DNA of 64,000 nucleotides from Ardenticatenaceae bacterium (GTDB lineage Bacteria > Chloroflexota > Anaerolineae > Promineifilales > Promineifilaceae), in contig JACKCC010000009.1 of assembly GCA_020634245.1 (NCBI GenBank), positions 372,001 through 436,000 on the forward strand, in the 5' to 3' direction. A program made the position numbers and the translations under genes. This document shows, piece after piece, positions 32,717-42,551 of this stretch (positions within the stretch are counted from its first letter, which is position 1; each line of letters opens with the position of its first letter). Below the pieces are notes generated by a model that saw only the letters and a program-made list of their open reading frames with translations, was not told the DNA's origin and searched no databases.

Positions 32717-35209
32717 ATGAAAAAACGACTAGCAGCCGTTGCTTTTGTAATTACGTTGAGTATAGGAAGTTTCGTGTCGCTGATATATGCAACCAGCGAG
32801 TCTCAACAAACAGCAACCCCACTATCAAGCAGCCAAAGTATTGTTCCCCTGCCAGAACTGGGAGGCATTTATACCAACCGCCGTACTGACGGGGTTTTGA
32901 ACGCCTTTAACCAGGCCGTGTTTGGCCCAAAGTCATGTACGTCGTATGGCGATCCCTATTCGCCTTTGAATAGTGTCTGGGCGCCAGGATACTATACATA
33001 CAAGTATCGCATTCTCATCCCCCCTGATTATCCGTCTGACATCGTCCGTGTTGAGTTGTTTGATCCCGATTCGATCAACAGCACGATCATGACAACGACC
33101 TTTTCCCATACTCAGATTGCTATTAAAAAAGGATATTCTATCACCGAAACGGCCGTATGCCTGACCGATCAGCGCGACACTTGTGTCATCAATACCAACG
33201 AAGAAGATTTACTCTACAGTTTCCAGGAACTGAGCTACGATCAAATCAACCCGTTTTGGATGATCCGCATTGACGAAAATCGGGGCCGTGGCGATGACGA
33301 TGGTGATGGCACATGCGGCACGCCGCTAACATACACAACCCGGTACAATACACAAACCGTTTTTGAACTGTCCTATATCTCCCAAAACGAAGACGGTTCG
33401 GCCGAATCGATCCCATTAGCTCGTTATACGGGCCAGGTAGGCGACGGCGTTCGGGATAATGGCAGCCACTTGACCGATTTGCATTGGGTTTCCCCCGGCG
33501 CAGCCCCCAGCTTTGACCAGCCCGCTTTTGTCCCGGTTGATGCCAATTCCTCCGGTTCATTTGAAATCGATCTGACTGAAGACGTACCCGGAATCGTCAC
33601 CAATCCTTTGACCGGCTACCGTGAATTGTATTTGGGTGTTACGGCCGTTACCGGTTCCTCAGAGAACGGTTTTGAAATCTGGGCAGGGCCGCCAACTTAC
33701 ATCCATGCTGTACCCAGCGAAGTCAACGCTCGCAACCTGTACATCATGAATAACCCGCAAACCCACAGCTCGGCCGGCGTGACCATCTTTGCCCTGGACG
33801 CCCTGCCCCAAAACTCCAACATCAACACCCAAATCGACTTACCCCTTCTCTATCTGAGTGCCAATTATGCCGGGCAGACCATAACCGTTACCGCATTCGA
33901 CATCGAACATTACGCCCCGTTCCCTATCACCTTTTATATAGACACCATCTCCCAATCCGATTGGTCGATGACCTTTGGCAAAAGCGGCGTCGATGACCCC
34001 GATGGCATCCCTGACGGCGTCAGATGTTTACCCGGCAATTGTTCTGATGAATGGATAGACCCTCCTTATCACATCCAATTGCCCGATTTTACGACAGAAT
34101 GCGACCCCGCCAACCCGGACCCTCAACTCTGCACACCCTTTTACGGCGGACGGCTCATGGTCAGTTTCCCAAGCCGTCAAAACGAGTCCTATGCCTGGAC
34201 GGCCAGTGTGCCCGATGAACCTGTGCCTGACAACACGGCCAGCTGCGCGGCGCTTCCCCTGGCCCTCAGCCTGGACAGCCTATCGGTATCCCCGCCCGAT
34301 GCAGGCACAAACCCATATCCCGACGCTTCCGAATTTGATTATCCGGCCGTTCCGCCAGACTACAACAGCTTTGTCTTTCACGTACCGGATGTACCCTTGT
34401 CACAAGCCAAGGAAGGATACATCTACCGTTTGTATGACGGGTTTGAGGCCGGCAACTTTGGCTGGCTGCGATGGAACAATGGCCGGCCCGACGATGATAT
34501 TCGCCTGCGCAACAGCCTGATTTGGCCCGGAAACAGCACGGACTACGAAGATCATGGCTATACGGAAGATTTCCCGGCATCGCCCATATTCAGTTGGATA
34601 GTAGATGGCTACGTGAATCCTGGTGACAATTATGACCTCGACCTGAACATTAATAACCCCGTCTGGGCAAAGACAACTGTCATCACCTCCACCATTGTAC
34701 AACCGGTCCTCAACGGTCATATTGACAACGAACGAACATTACAACTGGTTGTCTGGGACAAAAGCAGCCAGATAAACGGGACTTACACAACCGCCCGCAT
34801 TGGCGTGTTTCGTATCGTTGGCTATCACCTTGAACCTGTTACCGGGGCCAGTTGGATTGCGCTGGAATTCAGTCATTGGAATACTGCTTGCAGTCAGGCC
34901 GGCACAGCTCTGGCAGAAATATCCCTGGTAGGCGCAGCCAAGGGCCTGGTTCAAACACCCTATACATTTCTGGCCAACGTTCTACCGGTAACAACGACGC
35001 TCCCGGTCAAATATATCTGGCAGGCAACAGACCAGATTCCGGTTACTCAAACGAATACGTTCAGAGATGAATTTTCATTTATCTGGTCGCAACCCGGCAC
35101 AAAAACGATAACGGTCACTGCCCAAAATGAAGCGGGGATCATTGTCCAGTCTACACATTCCATTTTTATTGACTGGAGACGGGTTTATTTGCCGGTTATT
35201 GTTAAGTAA
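32717..35209 (+). CDS. Large secreted protein with PKD-like domain and YLPVIVK tail
   Basis: 830 residues. A signal peptide (about 1-26, MKKRLAAVAFVITLSIGSFV) precedes beta-rich, Asp- and Asn-rich sequence with no recognised catalytic motif. A PKD-like fold lies near the end (about 755-820: PVKYIWQATDQIPVTQTNTF, GTKTITVTAQNEAG). The last residues RRVYLPVIVK match a tail I recall at the ends of many exported Chloroflexota proteins. The DDDGDGTCGTP stretch (about 196-206) could bind calcium. It is probably a cell-surface or extracellular structural protein. The upstream 200 bp are AT-rich without a clear promoter, and the ribosome binding site is weak (GAGAAAAA). Confidence 0.7.
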   Translation: MKKRLAAVAFVITLSIGSFVSLIYATSESQQTATPLSSSQSIVPLPELGGIYTNRRTDGVLNAFNQAVFGPKSCTSYGDPYSPLNSVWAPGYYTYKYRILIPPDYPSDIVRVELFDPDSINSTIMTTTFSHTQIAIKKGYSITETAVCLTDQRDTCVINTNEEDLLYSFQELSYDQINPFWMIRIDENRGRGDDDGDGTCGTPLTYTTRYNTQTVFELSYISQNEDGSAESIPLARYTGQVGDGVRDNGSHLTDLHWVSPGAAPSFDQPAFVPVDANSSGSFEIDLTEDVPGIVTNPLTGYRELYLGVTAVTGSSENGFEIWAGPPTYIHAVPSEVNARNLYIMNNPQTHSSAGVTIFALDALPQNSNINTQIDLPLLYLSANYAGQTITVTAFDIEHYAPFPITFYIDTISQSDWSMTFGKSGVDDPDGIPDGVRCLPGNCSDEWIDPPYHIQLPDFTTECDPANPDPQLCTPFYGGRLMVSFPSRQNESYAWTASVPDEPVPDNTASCAALPLALSLDSLSVSPPDAGTNPYPDASEFDYPAVPPDYNSFVFHVPDVPLSQAKEGYIYRLYDGFEAGNFGWLRWNNGRPDDDIRLRNSLIWPGNSTDYEDHGYTEDFPASPIFSWIVDGYVNPGDNYDLDLNINNPVWAKTTVITSTIVQPVLNGHIDNERTLQLVVWDKSSQINGTYTTARIGVFRIVGYHLEPVTGASWIALEFSHWNTACSQAGTALAEISLVGAAKGLVQTPYTFLANVLPVTTTLPVKYIWQATDQIPVTQTNTFRDEFSFIWSQPGTKTITVTAQNEAGIIVQSTHSIFIDWRRVYLPVIVK

Positions 35210-35253
35210 CCGGCAGCGACTATTTACCGGACACAACATTTTTTGATTTTTTC

Positions 35254-35375
35254 GGTTCTTTGGGGTTTCCTGGGGTCTTATGCTTGTCATGCTGAGCGAA
35301 GTGAAGCATCCCAGAGGTGCCGGGATTCCTCGCTTCGTTCGGAATGACAAAACCCCGCGAGATCCGAAAGACCCA
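35254..35375 (+). repeat. Composite dispersed element, copy 1
   Basis: Outer arms GGTTCTTTGGGGTTTCCTGG and (inverted) TGGGTCTTTCGGATCTCGCG flank a payload with GTCATGCTGAGCGAAGTGAA facing TCCTCGCTTCGTTCGGAATGAC-type sequence. Nearly the whole 122 bp is repeated at 38677-38798. Confidence 0.85.
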
Positions 35376-35389
35376 TTTTTTCTCAGGCA

Positions 35390-35411
35390 GGGGCGTTTCG
35401 CGAAACGCCCC
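35390..35411 (+). repeat. Perfect 22-bp palindrome
   Basis: GGGGCGTTTCG followed directly by its reverse complement CGAAACGCCCC. It lies just after the composite repeat, and the wider gap to 35595 contains AAGTGACTGTCACC (35501-35514), a word used elsewhere in paired form. Confidence 0.7.
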
Positions 35412-35595
35412 TATCGGTCTTGTTAGTTTTTTGAAAATGTAAGCGCTCAGGTGGCAATCGCTTTTTCCAAAAGGTAGTGACACAATCTAAACGGTTTTTA
35501 AGTGACTGTCACCCCGTCCCTCATCAGGTGATTCTCTCCTTCCAATTAGGTTTATGCTACAATGATTGCGAGATGTAACAAAAAAAGATTGTAAC

Positions 35596-35660
35596 CGTAC
35601 AGGTGGCTGCCTTCGACAGGCTCAGGCAGCGCGGGCTGCGACGGGTACAGCCCTCCTGTA
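35596..35660 (+). repeat. GTACAGG stem enclosing a GGCTGCC/GGCAGC hairpin before the GH17 gene
   Basis: GTACAGG (35596-35602) pairs with CCTGTAC (35654-35660); inside, GGCTGCC faces GGCAGC around TTCGACAGGCTCA. The stem ends one base before the AGGGG ribosome binding region. A TGCTACAAT extended -10 is nearby (about 35556-35564). Confidence 0.6.
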
Positions 35661-35672
35661 CAAGGGGACCAC

Positions 35673-38375
35673 ATGCGAATCAAATCTTTTACGTTTTGTT
35701 TTCTCGCCAGCTTGCTGTCCATTATTGCCCTGTTTAGCTGCACCAAAGCGCCTGATTCGCCGCCAACCGCGACGACAATCCCCGCTCAATCGGCTGTTTT
35801 ACCAACGGCCGTTCCTTCGGCCACGCCCACATTAGCACCCTCCCCCACCAACACGCCGACCGCCACGCCCACCAAAGCAATCAGCCAATGGGTTTTATCA
35901 GGCAGCTACGCCCGTGCCGACACAGACTCGTCCTGCGCTTCTCGTCTTTCCCCGGCCAGTTTAATTCTAGGCGCTGACCCGGTCACTTGCCAACCGGCTG
36001 GTGACGAAAGTATGGCTGAAATTTTGCTCCCGGTTCCAGCGGACAAAACCAACCAGATCGCCCTGTTGCAGATTATGTGTACCGACAGCGGCAGTGACTG
36101 CACCCAGGCGGTTCAATTGGCCGGGCCGGGAGGAACACTGGCTGTTGACGTCGATGGCCAGCGTTTGTGGCAGGCCGACTGCACCAAACTATCCTTGGCT
36201 GACTGTACGTCGCGCTTTCTGGCCCCGGTATTGACGGCGGCCTTTGCTGTGGGGGACACGCCTGCACTGAGCGGCGACCTTCTGTCGCAAGCCGAAGGGG
36301 CCGTTCACCATATCCAACTCACCACCTCAGGCAGCATAAGCTGGCAGATCAGCGACATCCAACTGGATTGGCAGCCCATCCCCAACGCCATCAACGGCAT
36401 CGCCTACAGCCCGTTCCGCGACTGCCAGAATCCGCACTGGGGGCCGTTCCCAACCGTCGAGCAGATTCAGGAAGATTTGCGACTGGTGCGGCACATGGGT
36501 AACGCCATCCGCACCTATTCCAGCGTAGACGTACAGGGCGAAATCCCGGCGATTGCCCACGATTTAGGCTTACGGGTCACCGCCGGGGCCTGGCTGGGGC
36601 CGGATAAAGAACAGAATGAAATCGAAATCGCGGCGCTGATTGATCTGGTGCAGCAAGACGTGGGGATTGAGTCGGTCATCGTCGGCAACGAGGTTTTACT
36701 GCGCGGCGATTTGACCGAAGCGGAGTTGATTGACTACATCGAGCGGGTCAAAGCCGCCGTTGCTGTGCCCGTCACTTCGGCCGAAACCATCGGCCACCTG
36801 CTAAGTCACCCGGAACTGATTGCCGCCCTCGACTATGTGATGGTCCACATTTACGCCTATTGGGACGGCGTGCCCATCGAAAATGCCGCCCAGCATACGC
36901 TAAACATGGTCAATCTGACCCAGGAAATCGCCCAGGGGAAGCCGGTCGTGATTGGCGAAACCGGCTGGCCGTCGAATGGCCCGGCCAATGGGTCGGCCGT
37001 ACCCAGCATCGAAAACGAGCAGCGCTTCTGGCATGAATTCCTGACCCTGGCCCAACAAAACGGGCTGGACTTCTTCGCCTTTGCCGCGTTCGATGAACTG
37101 TGGAAAACAGAGGGCGGCGTTGGCCCCTATTGGGGCTTGTTCAATTCGCAGCGGGTCAACAAATTCGACCTGGAAAGTGTTTATGTGCCGGTAGATTACG
37201 AGACACAGGCCATTGCTGCCGCCGAGCCGCTGCCAACAGCCACTCGCGGCGTGGTCGTTGTGCCGCCAACGGAACTGCTGTTCCCCGTCTTTACCAATTA
37301 CGCCGCCTATGACAATCATTTTGCTCCCAGCGGCTATATGGGCGATTATCAGGCCATCCAGTACAGTGACTGCACGCGGCTGACCGATGTTTGGGAGGAA
37401 ACGGCCGTTTCCATCCACTATGATCCCGCGCTCAAAAGCGAAAAAGGCTGGGCCGGCATCTACTGGCAGGAGCCGGAAAACAATTGGGGCGTTTACCCCG
37501 AAGGCTACGATTTGACCGCCTTCGCCCAATTACGCTTCCGCGCCCGCAGTTTAGAGGCCGAAAGTCAGGTGCAGTTCTTCGTCGGCGGCGTGAACACCGG
37601 CAGTTATCCTAGTTCCATCCCCCGCCCCATTTATGCCCGCGAGGCTGATTGGAACGGTTTTGTCACCTTAACCGACCAGTGGCAGGAGTTCCACATCGAC
37701 TTGCAAAATGCCGATCTCAGCCATGTGATTGACGGCTTTGGCTGGGTGGCCAACAAGACCAAGACACCTGACGGTGTGACCGTCTATCTGGATGATATTG
37801 TGTTCAGCCAGGAACGACTGCCGCCGCTGGCAACGGCCGTTCCCAGTGCAACGGCCGTTCCCTTACCAACCGTTATCCCTCCCACCGCTACACCGAACCC
37901 CAATCTGCCGCCGCTGGCAGTTTACAGCGGCAGCACACTGACGCCCGGCTTTGATATGAATGTGGACAGCGGGCCGGGCCGGTTAACCGGCTGGGCCATC
38001 GACGAGGGCGGCGCAATCTGTATGCACTATCCGGGCGGGCAAAACTGGGCGGCGCTGTTTATTACCAACGGCCGTGCCCAACCGGCCGGCAGCCGGCCGG
38101 GGCGGGATATGAGTGAATACGGCCGTCTAACCTTTGAATTGAAAGGGCAAAGTGAAAATCAAACCGTCCGCATTGGTCTCAAAGACAGCAGCGACCCCGA
38201 CAACGGCACGGAAACCCGCTACACCATCACGCCGCCGCCGGATTGGCAAAGCTATAGTTACCCGCTGGCCGACTTTTACACGGCCGATCCGGCCAGCCTG
38301 TACGTGATGATTGAATTTGTCTTTGGCAGCGACCCGGCCGACATCTGTTTCCGTAACGTGATATACCGGCCGTAG
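35673..38375 (+). CDS. Secreted lipoprotein GH17-like beta-1,3-glucanase with C-terminal carbohydrate-binding regions
   Basis: 900 residues. A lipoprotein signal ends LFSC (about 24), followed by a Thr/Pro linker (30-72). A TIM-barrel domain (about 240-505) has GH17-like motifs: GIAYSPFRDCQNPHWG, IVGNEVLLRGD (acid/base Glu), YVMVHIYAYWDG and VVIGETGWPS (nucleophile Glu). Two galactose-binding-like domains follow (about 530-710, WAGIYWQEPENNWGVYPEG; and 745-900, RLTFELKGQSE) separated by another Thr/Pro linker. It should attack beta-1,3-linked glucans outside the cell, with linkage specificity inferred. Acquired from or shared with other polysaccharide-degrading genes is not evident. Confidence 0.8.
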   Translation: MRIKSFTFCFLASLLSIIALFSCTKAPDSPPTATTIPAQSAVLPTAVPSATPTLAPSPTNTPTATPTKAISQWVLSGSYARADTDSSCASRLSPASLILGADPVTCQPAGDESMAEILLPVPADKTNQIALLQIMCTDSGSDCTQAVQLAGPGGTLAVDVDGQRLWQADCTKLSLADCTSRFLAPVLTAAFAVGDTPALSGDLLSQAEGAVHHIQLTTSGSISWQISDIQLDWQPIPNAINGIAYSPFRDCQNPHWGPFPTVEQIQEDLRLVRHMGNAIRTYSSVDVQGEIPAIAHDLGLRVTAGAWLGPDKEQNEIEIAALIDLVQQDVGIESVIVGNEVLLRGDLTEAELIDYIERVKAAVAVPVTSAETIGHLLSHPELIAALDYVMVHIYAYWDGVPIENAAQHTLNMVNLTQEIAQGKPVVIGETGWPSNGPANGSAVPSIENEQRFWHEFLTLAQQNGLDFFAFAAFDELWKTEGGVGPYWGLFNSQRVNKFDLESVYVPVDYETQAIAAAEPLPTATRGVVVVPPTELLFPVFTNYAAYDNHFAPSGYMGDYQAIQYSDCTRLTDVWEETAVSIHYDPALKSEKGWAGIYWQEPENNWGVYPEGYDLTAFAQLRFRARSLEAESQVQFFVGGVNTGSYPSSIPRPIYAREADWNGFVTLTDQWQEFHIDLQNADLSHVIDGFGWVANKTKTPDGVTVYLDDIVFSQERLPPLATAVPSATAVPLPTVIPPTATPNPNLPPLAVYSGSTLTPGFDMNVDSGPGRLTGWAIDEGGAICMHYPGGQNWAALFITNGRAQPAGSRPGRDMSEYGRLTFELKGQSENQTVRIGLKDSSDPDNGTETRYTITPPPDWQSYSYPLADFYTADPASLYVMIEFVFGSDPADICFRNVIYRP

Positions 38376-38446
38376 CTGGCGGGGATTAAGGGATTAGGGG
38401 ATTTTTGATGAATGAAAATGGAACGCGGATGATGCAGGGTTGCCTC

Positions 38447-38563
38447 GTAGGGGCGGGTCTCGTACCCGCCCTGCTCTGGGCGACCACGCCCTGCTTTGGG
38501 CGACCACGCCCTGCTTTGGGCGACCACGCCCTGCTTTGGGCGACCACAAGGGTACGCCCCTAC
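38447..38563 (+). repeat. GTAGGGGCG element carrying four 20-bp tandem units
   Basis: GTAGGGGCG (38447-38455) and CGCCCCTAC (38555-38563) bound four back-to-back 20-bp units (38471-38550) of the type CTGCTTTGGGCGACCACGCC. The first unit has one base change and the last ends ACAAG. Related elements lie at 52333, 53031 and 53858. Confidence 0.85.
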
Positions 38564-38676
38564 ATCCCGTGAACTCTAATTAACCACTTTACCTGTGGCC
38601 TGTGTCCCTTTAGCTGTGGCCGGTGTCTCCACCGGGCCACCAATGGCATGGCCTTTTCAAAAGCTTAAAAATCTGT

Positions 38677-38798
38677 GGTTCTTTGGGATTTCCTAGGGAC
38701 TTATGCTTGTCATGCTGAACGAAGTGAAGCATCCCAGGTAGGATGGGATTCCTCGCTTCGCTCGGAATGACAAAACCCCGCGAGATCCGAAAGACCCA
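38677..38798 (+). repeat. Composite dispersed element, copy 2
   Basis: Same arms and payload as 35254-35375, differing at scattered bases and in a short central segment (GTAGGATG in place of AGGTGCCG). It ends 55 bp before the next gene. Confidence 0.85.
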
Positions 38799-38852
38799 AA
38801 TCTGTAACATCTGCGAAATCTGTGGATCATTTTCAATAGAGAATTTAACGAT

Positions 38853-39611
38853 ATGAACCGTGACAATCCAACCGCAATCAATAAAGGAACGCTCCGCAAG
38901 GTGATGGCGCAGGCTTTCAACCAGGAAGAGCTGAAATATGTCTGCGACGAACTGGCCATTAACATCGAAGACCTGGCCGGGGCCGGTAAACAGGAAAAAA
39001 TCTTCGAGCTGATTCAATATTTGGAGCGGCGTAATCGTCTGCCCGATCTGGTGCGCGTCTTGAACGAACAGCGGCCTGATCTGGATTTTACGGCACGGCC
39101 GTTCCCCTTCCGCAAGCGTTACATGGGCGGCATCGTCGTCTTACTGGGCCTGCTCCTGCTGGCTGCTGCCTGGCTCATCGCCCAAACGGGCATCTTCTGC
39201 CCCTACCACGCCGCCACCGACTACGAAACCATCGTCCTGATGATTAAGGCCGAAAGCCAGGCGGTCAAGGAGGGCAATCTGGCCATCATCGAGGAGATTT
39301 TTGCCGCCGACGCCTACATCAAACAAACGGAAAAGGGCAGCGGCCAGGTGACTGAATGGTTTGACCCGCTGGCCCACTACAGTGCTTTGTTTGAGAACAC
39401 GATGTTTTTAACGGCCACTCATACCGACATCAGCGGGACGGTGAACGGCCGTTACGCCCGTTTTACCAGCGGCGGCCAGGGCAGTTACACGAAAAATGGA
39501 GCATACGGCGAATATGACAATAAAGCCGGTAATCCGGACGAGGCAGAACTGTGGACGTTACAAAAGAACCTGTGCGGCTGCTGGCAAATCACCGAGTTTG
39601 AGTTCCACTAA
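38853..39611 (+). CDS. Effector-associated (death-like) domain membrane protein with NTF2-like domain
   Basis: 252 residues. The N-terminus (about 12-75: LRKVMAQAFNQEELKYVCDE, EKIFELIQYLERRNRLPDLV) looks like a bacterial effector-associated/death-like domain used in conflict systems for adaptor contacts. One membrane helix (about 92-112) follows, then a C-terminal domain (about 120-250) resembling NTF2/SnoaL folds. It lies 310 bp before the defence island and on the same strand, so it may be an accessory sensor, but its composition is GC-rich and contains two octamer copies, like the host genes. The function is unknown. Confidence 0.6.
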   Translation: MNRDNPTAINKGTLRKVMAQAFNQEELKYVCDELAINIEDLAGAGKQEKIFELIQYLERRNRLPDLVRVLNEQRPDLDFTARPFPFRKRYMGGIVVLLGLLLLAAAWLIAQTGIFCPYHAATDYETIVLMIKAESQAVKEGNLAIIEEIFAADAYIKQTEKGSGQVTEWFDPLAHYSALFENTMFLTATHTDISGTVNGRYARFTSGGQGSYTKNGAYGEYDNKAGNPDEAELWTLQKNLCGCWQITEFEFH

Positions 39612-39920
39612 CGCTCTATTCCCTCCCTCCTTAAGCCAGAATGCAAAGTTGGTATGACATTCTGTTCAAGGCATAGTACAATTTTCCACCAGACTTTTCC
39701 TTGTTCCTGGTGTAGAATTGCTTATTGTTGTGTTTTTGAGGGAGATAAGCATAGATTGATTTTGCCTAATTGTTAAGCGTTTCTCATGGACTTACCGCAA
39801 TTAAGTTTTCCTGCTGCACTTGATACAACTACTGACTTAACGGTCGTTCTATATAAGCTAACATTCTTGGTTTCCATGATTTATAACCGAGATGTTAGTT
39901 TTTATTGCTAGGAGTATTTA
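39612..39920 (+). other. AT-rich leader region of the defence island
   Basis: This gap is clearly AT-richer than the DNA upstream and shows where composition changes. TATATAAG (39849-39856) could serve as a -10 region. I see no gene or hairpin of note. GGAG (39912-39915) precedes ATG 39921. Confidence 0.4.
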
Positions 39921-42551
39921 ATGAATGATTTTGAACCATTTGATCCATTGGTCAAAATGATTGTTAATGATCGAAGACCACCTCAAGATGTAAAAAAAGA
40001 CCTGTTGGCGGCTGGTTTAGATCCGGCAAAAGTAGAAAAGGCGTATCAAGATTTCTTAAGGCTTACTGGCAAGCAAAAATTTCTTGGGCCACCACCCATG
40101 TTGGTCGAAAACAAACAAAAAGAAGGATGGTATCTTGGCGCGGATGCGTTTCAAGACGCTAAATTTTGGCCTTCGCTGCGTACACATCTTTTGGATGATA
40201 AACGGTGGCCTGAAGAAGCTGTTGAATCAATTCATCATGCTTCAGACAAAATTGTTTCTTGGTTGGAACACCCTTTAGCATCAAGGATTAACACGCGGGG
40301 TTTAGTAGTAGGCTATGTTCAAAGCGGTAAAACGGCCAACTTTACAGCAGTGATTGCAAAAGCCGCTGATGCTGGTTACAGATTTTTCATCGTGCTGTCA
40401 GGTACAAAAAAGGCGCTTAGACAACAAACGCAACAGCGTTTATACAGAGAACTGATTTTACTTAATGATGACGAGTGGTTTAGCCCTACTCTGTTAAACG
40501 ACTTCAGACCTAACTCTCTTGGAAACCCCAATTACTTTTTGTCTGACAAGAAACACGACAAAATATTATGTGTTGTCAAGAAGAATTCTACAATTCTCCG
40601 CAAGCTTATTACATGGCTCAGCAGCGCAGATCGAAATATCTTGCAGCATTGTCCATTTCTGATCATTGATGATGAAGCTGATGAAGCCAGTATCAACACA
40701 GCTCGGAATCAAGCAAACACCGACCCTGAAAATCGTGACAGGAGTGCAATTAATCGTCATCTTGTGAGCCTTCTAAGGCTCTTACCAAAAGCGGCTTATA
40801 TCGGTTATACAGCAACGCCATTTGCCAACGTCTTGATTGATCCCAGCTACCCAAATGACCTTTACCCAGGTGATTTCATCGTTTCCCTACCAAAGCCCGA
40901 AAATCACTTTGGAACAGAAGGTATTTTTGGGAGAGCGCGGCTGTTGGAAGATGATACAGATGAAGAATTTGTGGGGCTTGATGTTGTTCGGATCGTACCT
41001 GACGATGAAGTGCCATTTCTTCGTCCAAAGCGATATGAACATGATTTTGTGCCAGACTTAACGCCAAGTTTGAAGTATGCGCTTCGCTATTACTGGCTGG
41101 CATGTGCTGCCCGCTTCGCTCGTGGGCAGCAAAATGAACATTCATCCATGTTAATTCATACAACGCAACTGATTAGAGTCCATAACAGCACTAGAGACTC
41201 CGTTGATGGGTATAGGCAAACTATTCTGCGTGAGTTGAAAGGTCCCAGAAGAAGTCAGGTCTTGCAGGAATTTGCTGCTATTTGGGATGAAGAGCAAACG
41301 GCCGTTCCCCCAGAAGAAATGGGAACTGACGTGGTGACATTTGATGAACTGCGACCATATCTTAATGAAGTGATCAACGAAACCATGATCGTAGCAGACA
41401 ATTACCAAAGCACACATCGCCTCTCTTATGAAGGTGAGGCAAAGATTCAAATTGTTATTGGCGGTAACACATTATCACGCGGTTTGACATTAGAAGGGTT
41501 GATAGTCAGCTTTTTTGTGCGGTCTGCAAGAGCATATGACACCCTACTGCAAATGGGACGATGGTTTGGATATCGACCAGGCTATGCGGACCTACCACGA
41601 ATTTGGATGACATCTGAATTGAGCAGCAATTTCTTTGACCTGGCAACGATTGAAGCAGAAATTCGACACGATATTGCGAATTATGAAAAGCTCAATGTAA
41701 CGCCGCGCGAGTTTGGTGTAAAAATTCGCTCCCATCCCGATTTAAACATCACTGCTCCTCTAAAAATGCAGTATGCTGTACAAGCTCAGGTGTCATATGA
41801 TGACAACCACGTGCAAACAGTCCTTTTTGAAGAAAAGAACGCTAAATGGCTCAACCAAAATATCAAAGCGGCAGGGCAGTTAGTTAACCAACTTTCTGCT
41901 TCAGGTTGGGAAGGTGGACCACATAATGGACACATCCTATTCCGGGATGTTCCAAAGGATTACATTATCTCGTTCTTCCGGTCTTACAATTTCCATGATA
42001 ACAACCGGTCTCTATCGGCCGATTTGCTGATCAACTACATTGACGATCAAAACAAATATGGTTTGCTTAAGAATTGGAACGTTGTCATCCGCGGGGTCAC
42101 TGCACGAAGCAAAGCACCGCGTGGCAGTCTTAAATTAGGGGCGTATGAAGTCCCCCTGCTCGAACGTGCAAAACGAAAATCATCACCAGAAAATAACGCT
42201 CATATTGGTGTTCTCATGTCACGCGGTGATACTGGTGCAGACCTACCTCAAGAAAGAAAAGAACTCAAAAATCTATCCGAAGACGATTTGAAAACAAAGC
42301 GAAATGTTGATTTACCTTTTGGCACCGGTCTGCTTATTCTTTATCCCATTGATAAAGACTCCGAACCAGGTTCAGGGGCGAAGACAAAGGAAAAACTTGA
42401 TGCAGCAGCGCATGTAATAGGCTTAGGCATAGTATTTCCAAAAGCCGCTCAACAATCACGTGGTGAACAAAGCTATGTGACTGTAGATCAATCACTTCTT
42501 GATAGGTCGGATTTCATAGTAGAGGAAGAAGAAGAAGACGAGGACGCATGA
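39921..42551 (+). CDS. Z1-domain superfamily II helicase-like protein of a MORC-type restriction system
   Basis: 876 residues. Helicase motifs are visible: Walker A-like VVGYVQSGKTANF (about 130-142), DEAD-like FLIIDDEADEA (about 248), GYTATPFAN (motif III, about 293), and the Z1 core IVIGGNTLSRGLTLEG and LLQMGRWFGYRPGY (motifs V/VI, about 510-555). Z1 proteins are known from predicted restriction systems with GHKL/MORC ATPases. An acidic tail (EEEEEDEDA) ends the protein. Its last four bases overlap the next gene. Likely it translocates on or remodels DNA for the neighbouring nuclease-fold protein. Confidence 0.88.
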   Translation: MNDFEPFDPLVKMIVNDRRPPQDVKKDLLAAGLDPAKVEKAYQDFLRLTGKQKFLGPPPMLVENKQKEGWYLGADAFQDAKFWPSLRTHLLDDKRWPEEAVESIHHASDKIVSWLEHPLASRINTRGLVVGYVQSGKTANFTAVIAKAADAGYRFFIVLSGTKKALRQQTQQRLYRELILLNDDEWFSPTLLNDFRPNSLGNPNYFLSDKKHDKILCVVKKNSTILRKLITWLSSADRNILQHCPFLIIDDEADEASINTARNQANTDPENRDRSAINRHLVSLLRLLPKAAYIGYTATPFANVLIDPSYPNDLYPGDFIVSLPKPENHFGTEGIFGRARLLEDDTDEEFVGLDVVRIVPDDEVPFLRPKRYEHDFVPDLTPSLKYALRYYWLACAARFARGQQNEHSSMLIHTTQLIRVHNSTRDSVDGYRQTILRELKGPRRSQVLQEFAAIWDEEQTAVPPEEMGTDVVTFDELRPYLNEVINETMIVADNYQSTHRLSYEGEAKIQIVIGGNTLSRGLTLEGLIVSFFVRSARAYDTLLQMGRWFGYRPGYADLPRIWMTSELSSNFFDLATIEAEIRHDIANYEKLNVTPREFGVKIRSHPDLNITAPLKMQYAVQAQVSYDDNHVQTVLFEEKNAKWLNQNIKAAGQLVNQLSASGWEGGPHNGHILFRDVPKDYIISFFRSYNFHDNNRSLSADLLINYIDDQNKYGLLKNWNVVIRGVTARSKAPRGSLKLGAYEVPLLERAKRKSSPENNAHIGVLMSRGDTGADLPQERKELKNLSEDDLKTKRNVDLPFGTGLLILYPIDKDSEPGSGAKTKEKLDAAAHVIGLGIVFPKAAQQSRGEQSYVTVDQSLLDRSDFIVEEEEEDEDA

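Noticed and set aside
38471..38550. CRISPR-like or protein-coding tandem repeat
   Set aside because: Units are directly adjacent without spacers and carry no supported reading frame.
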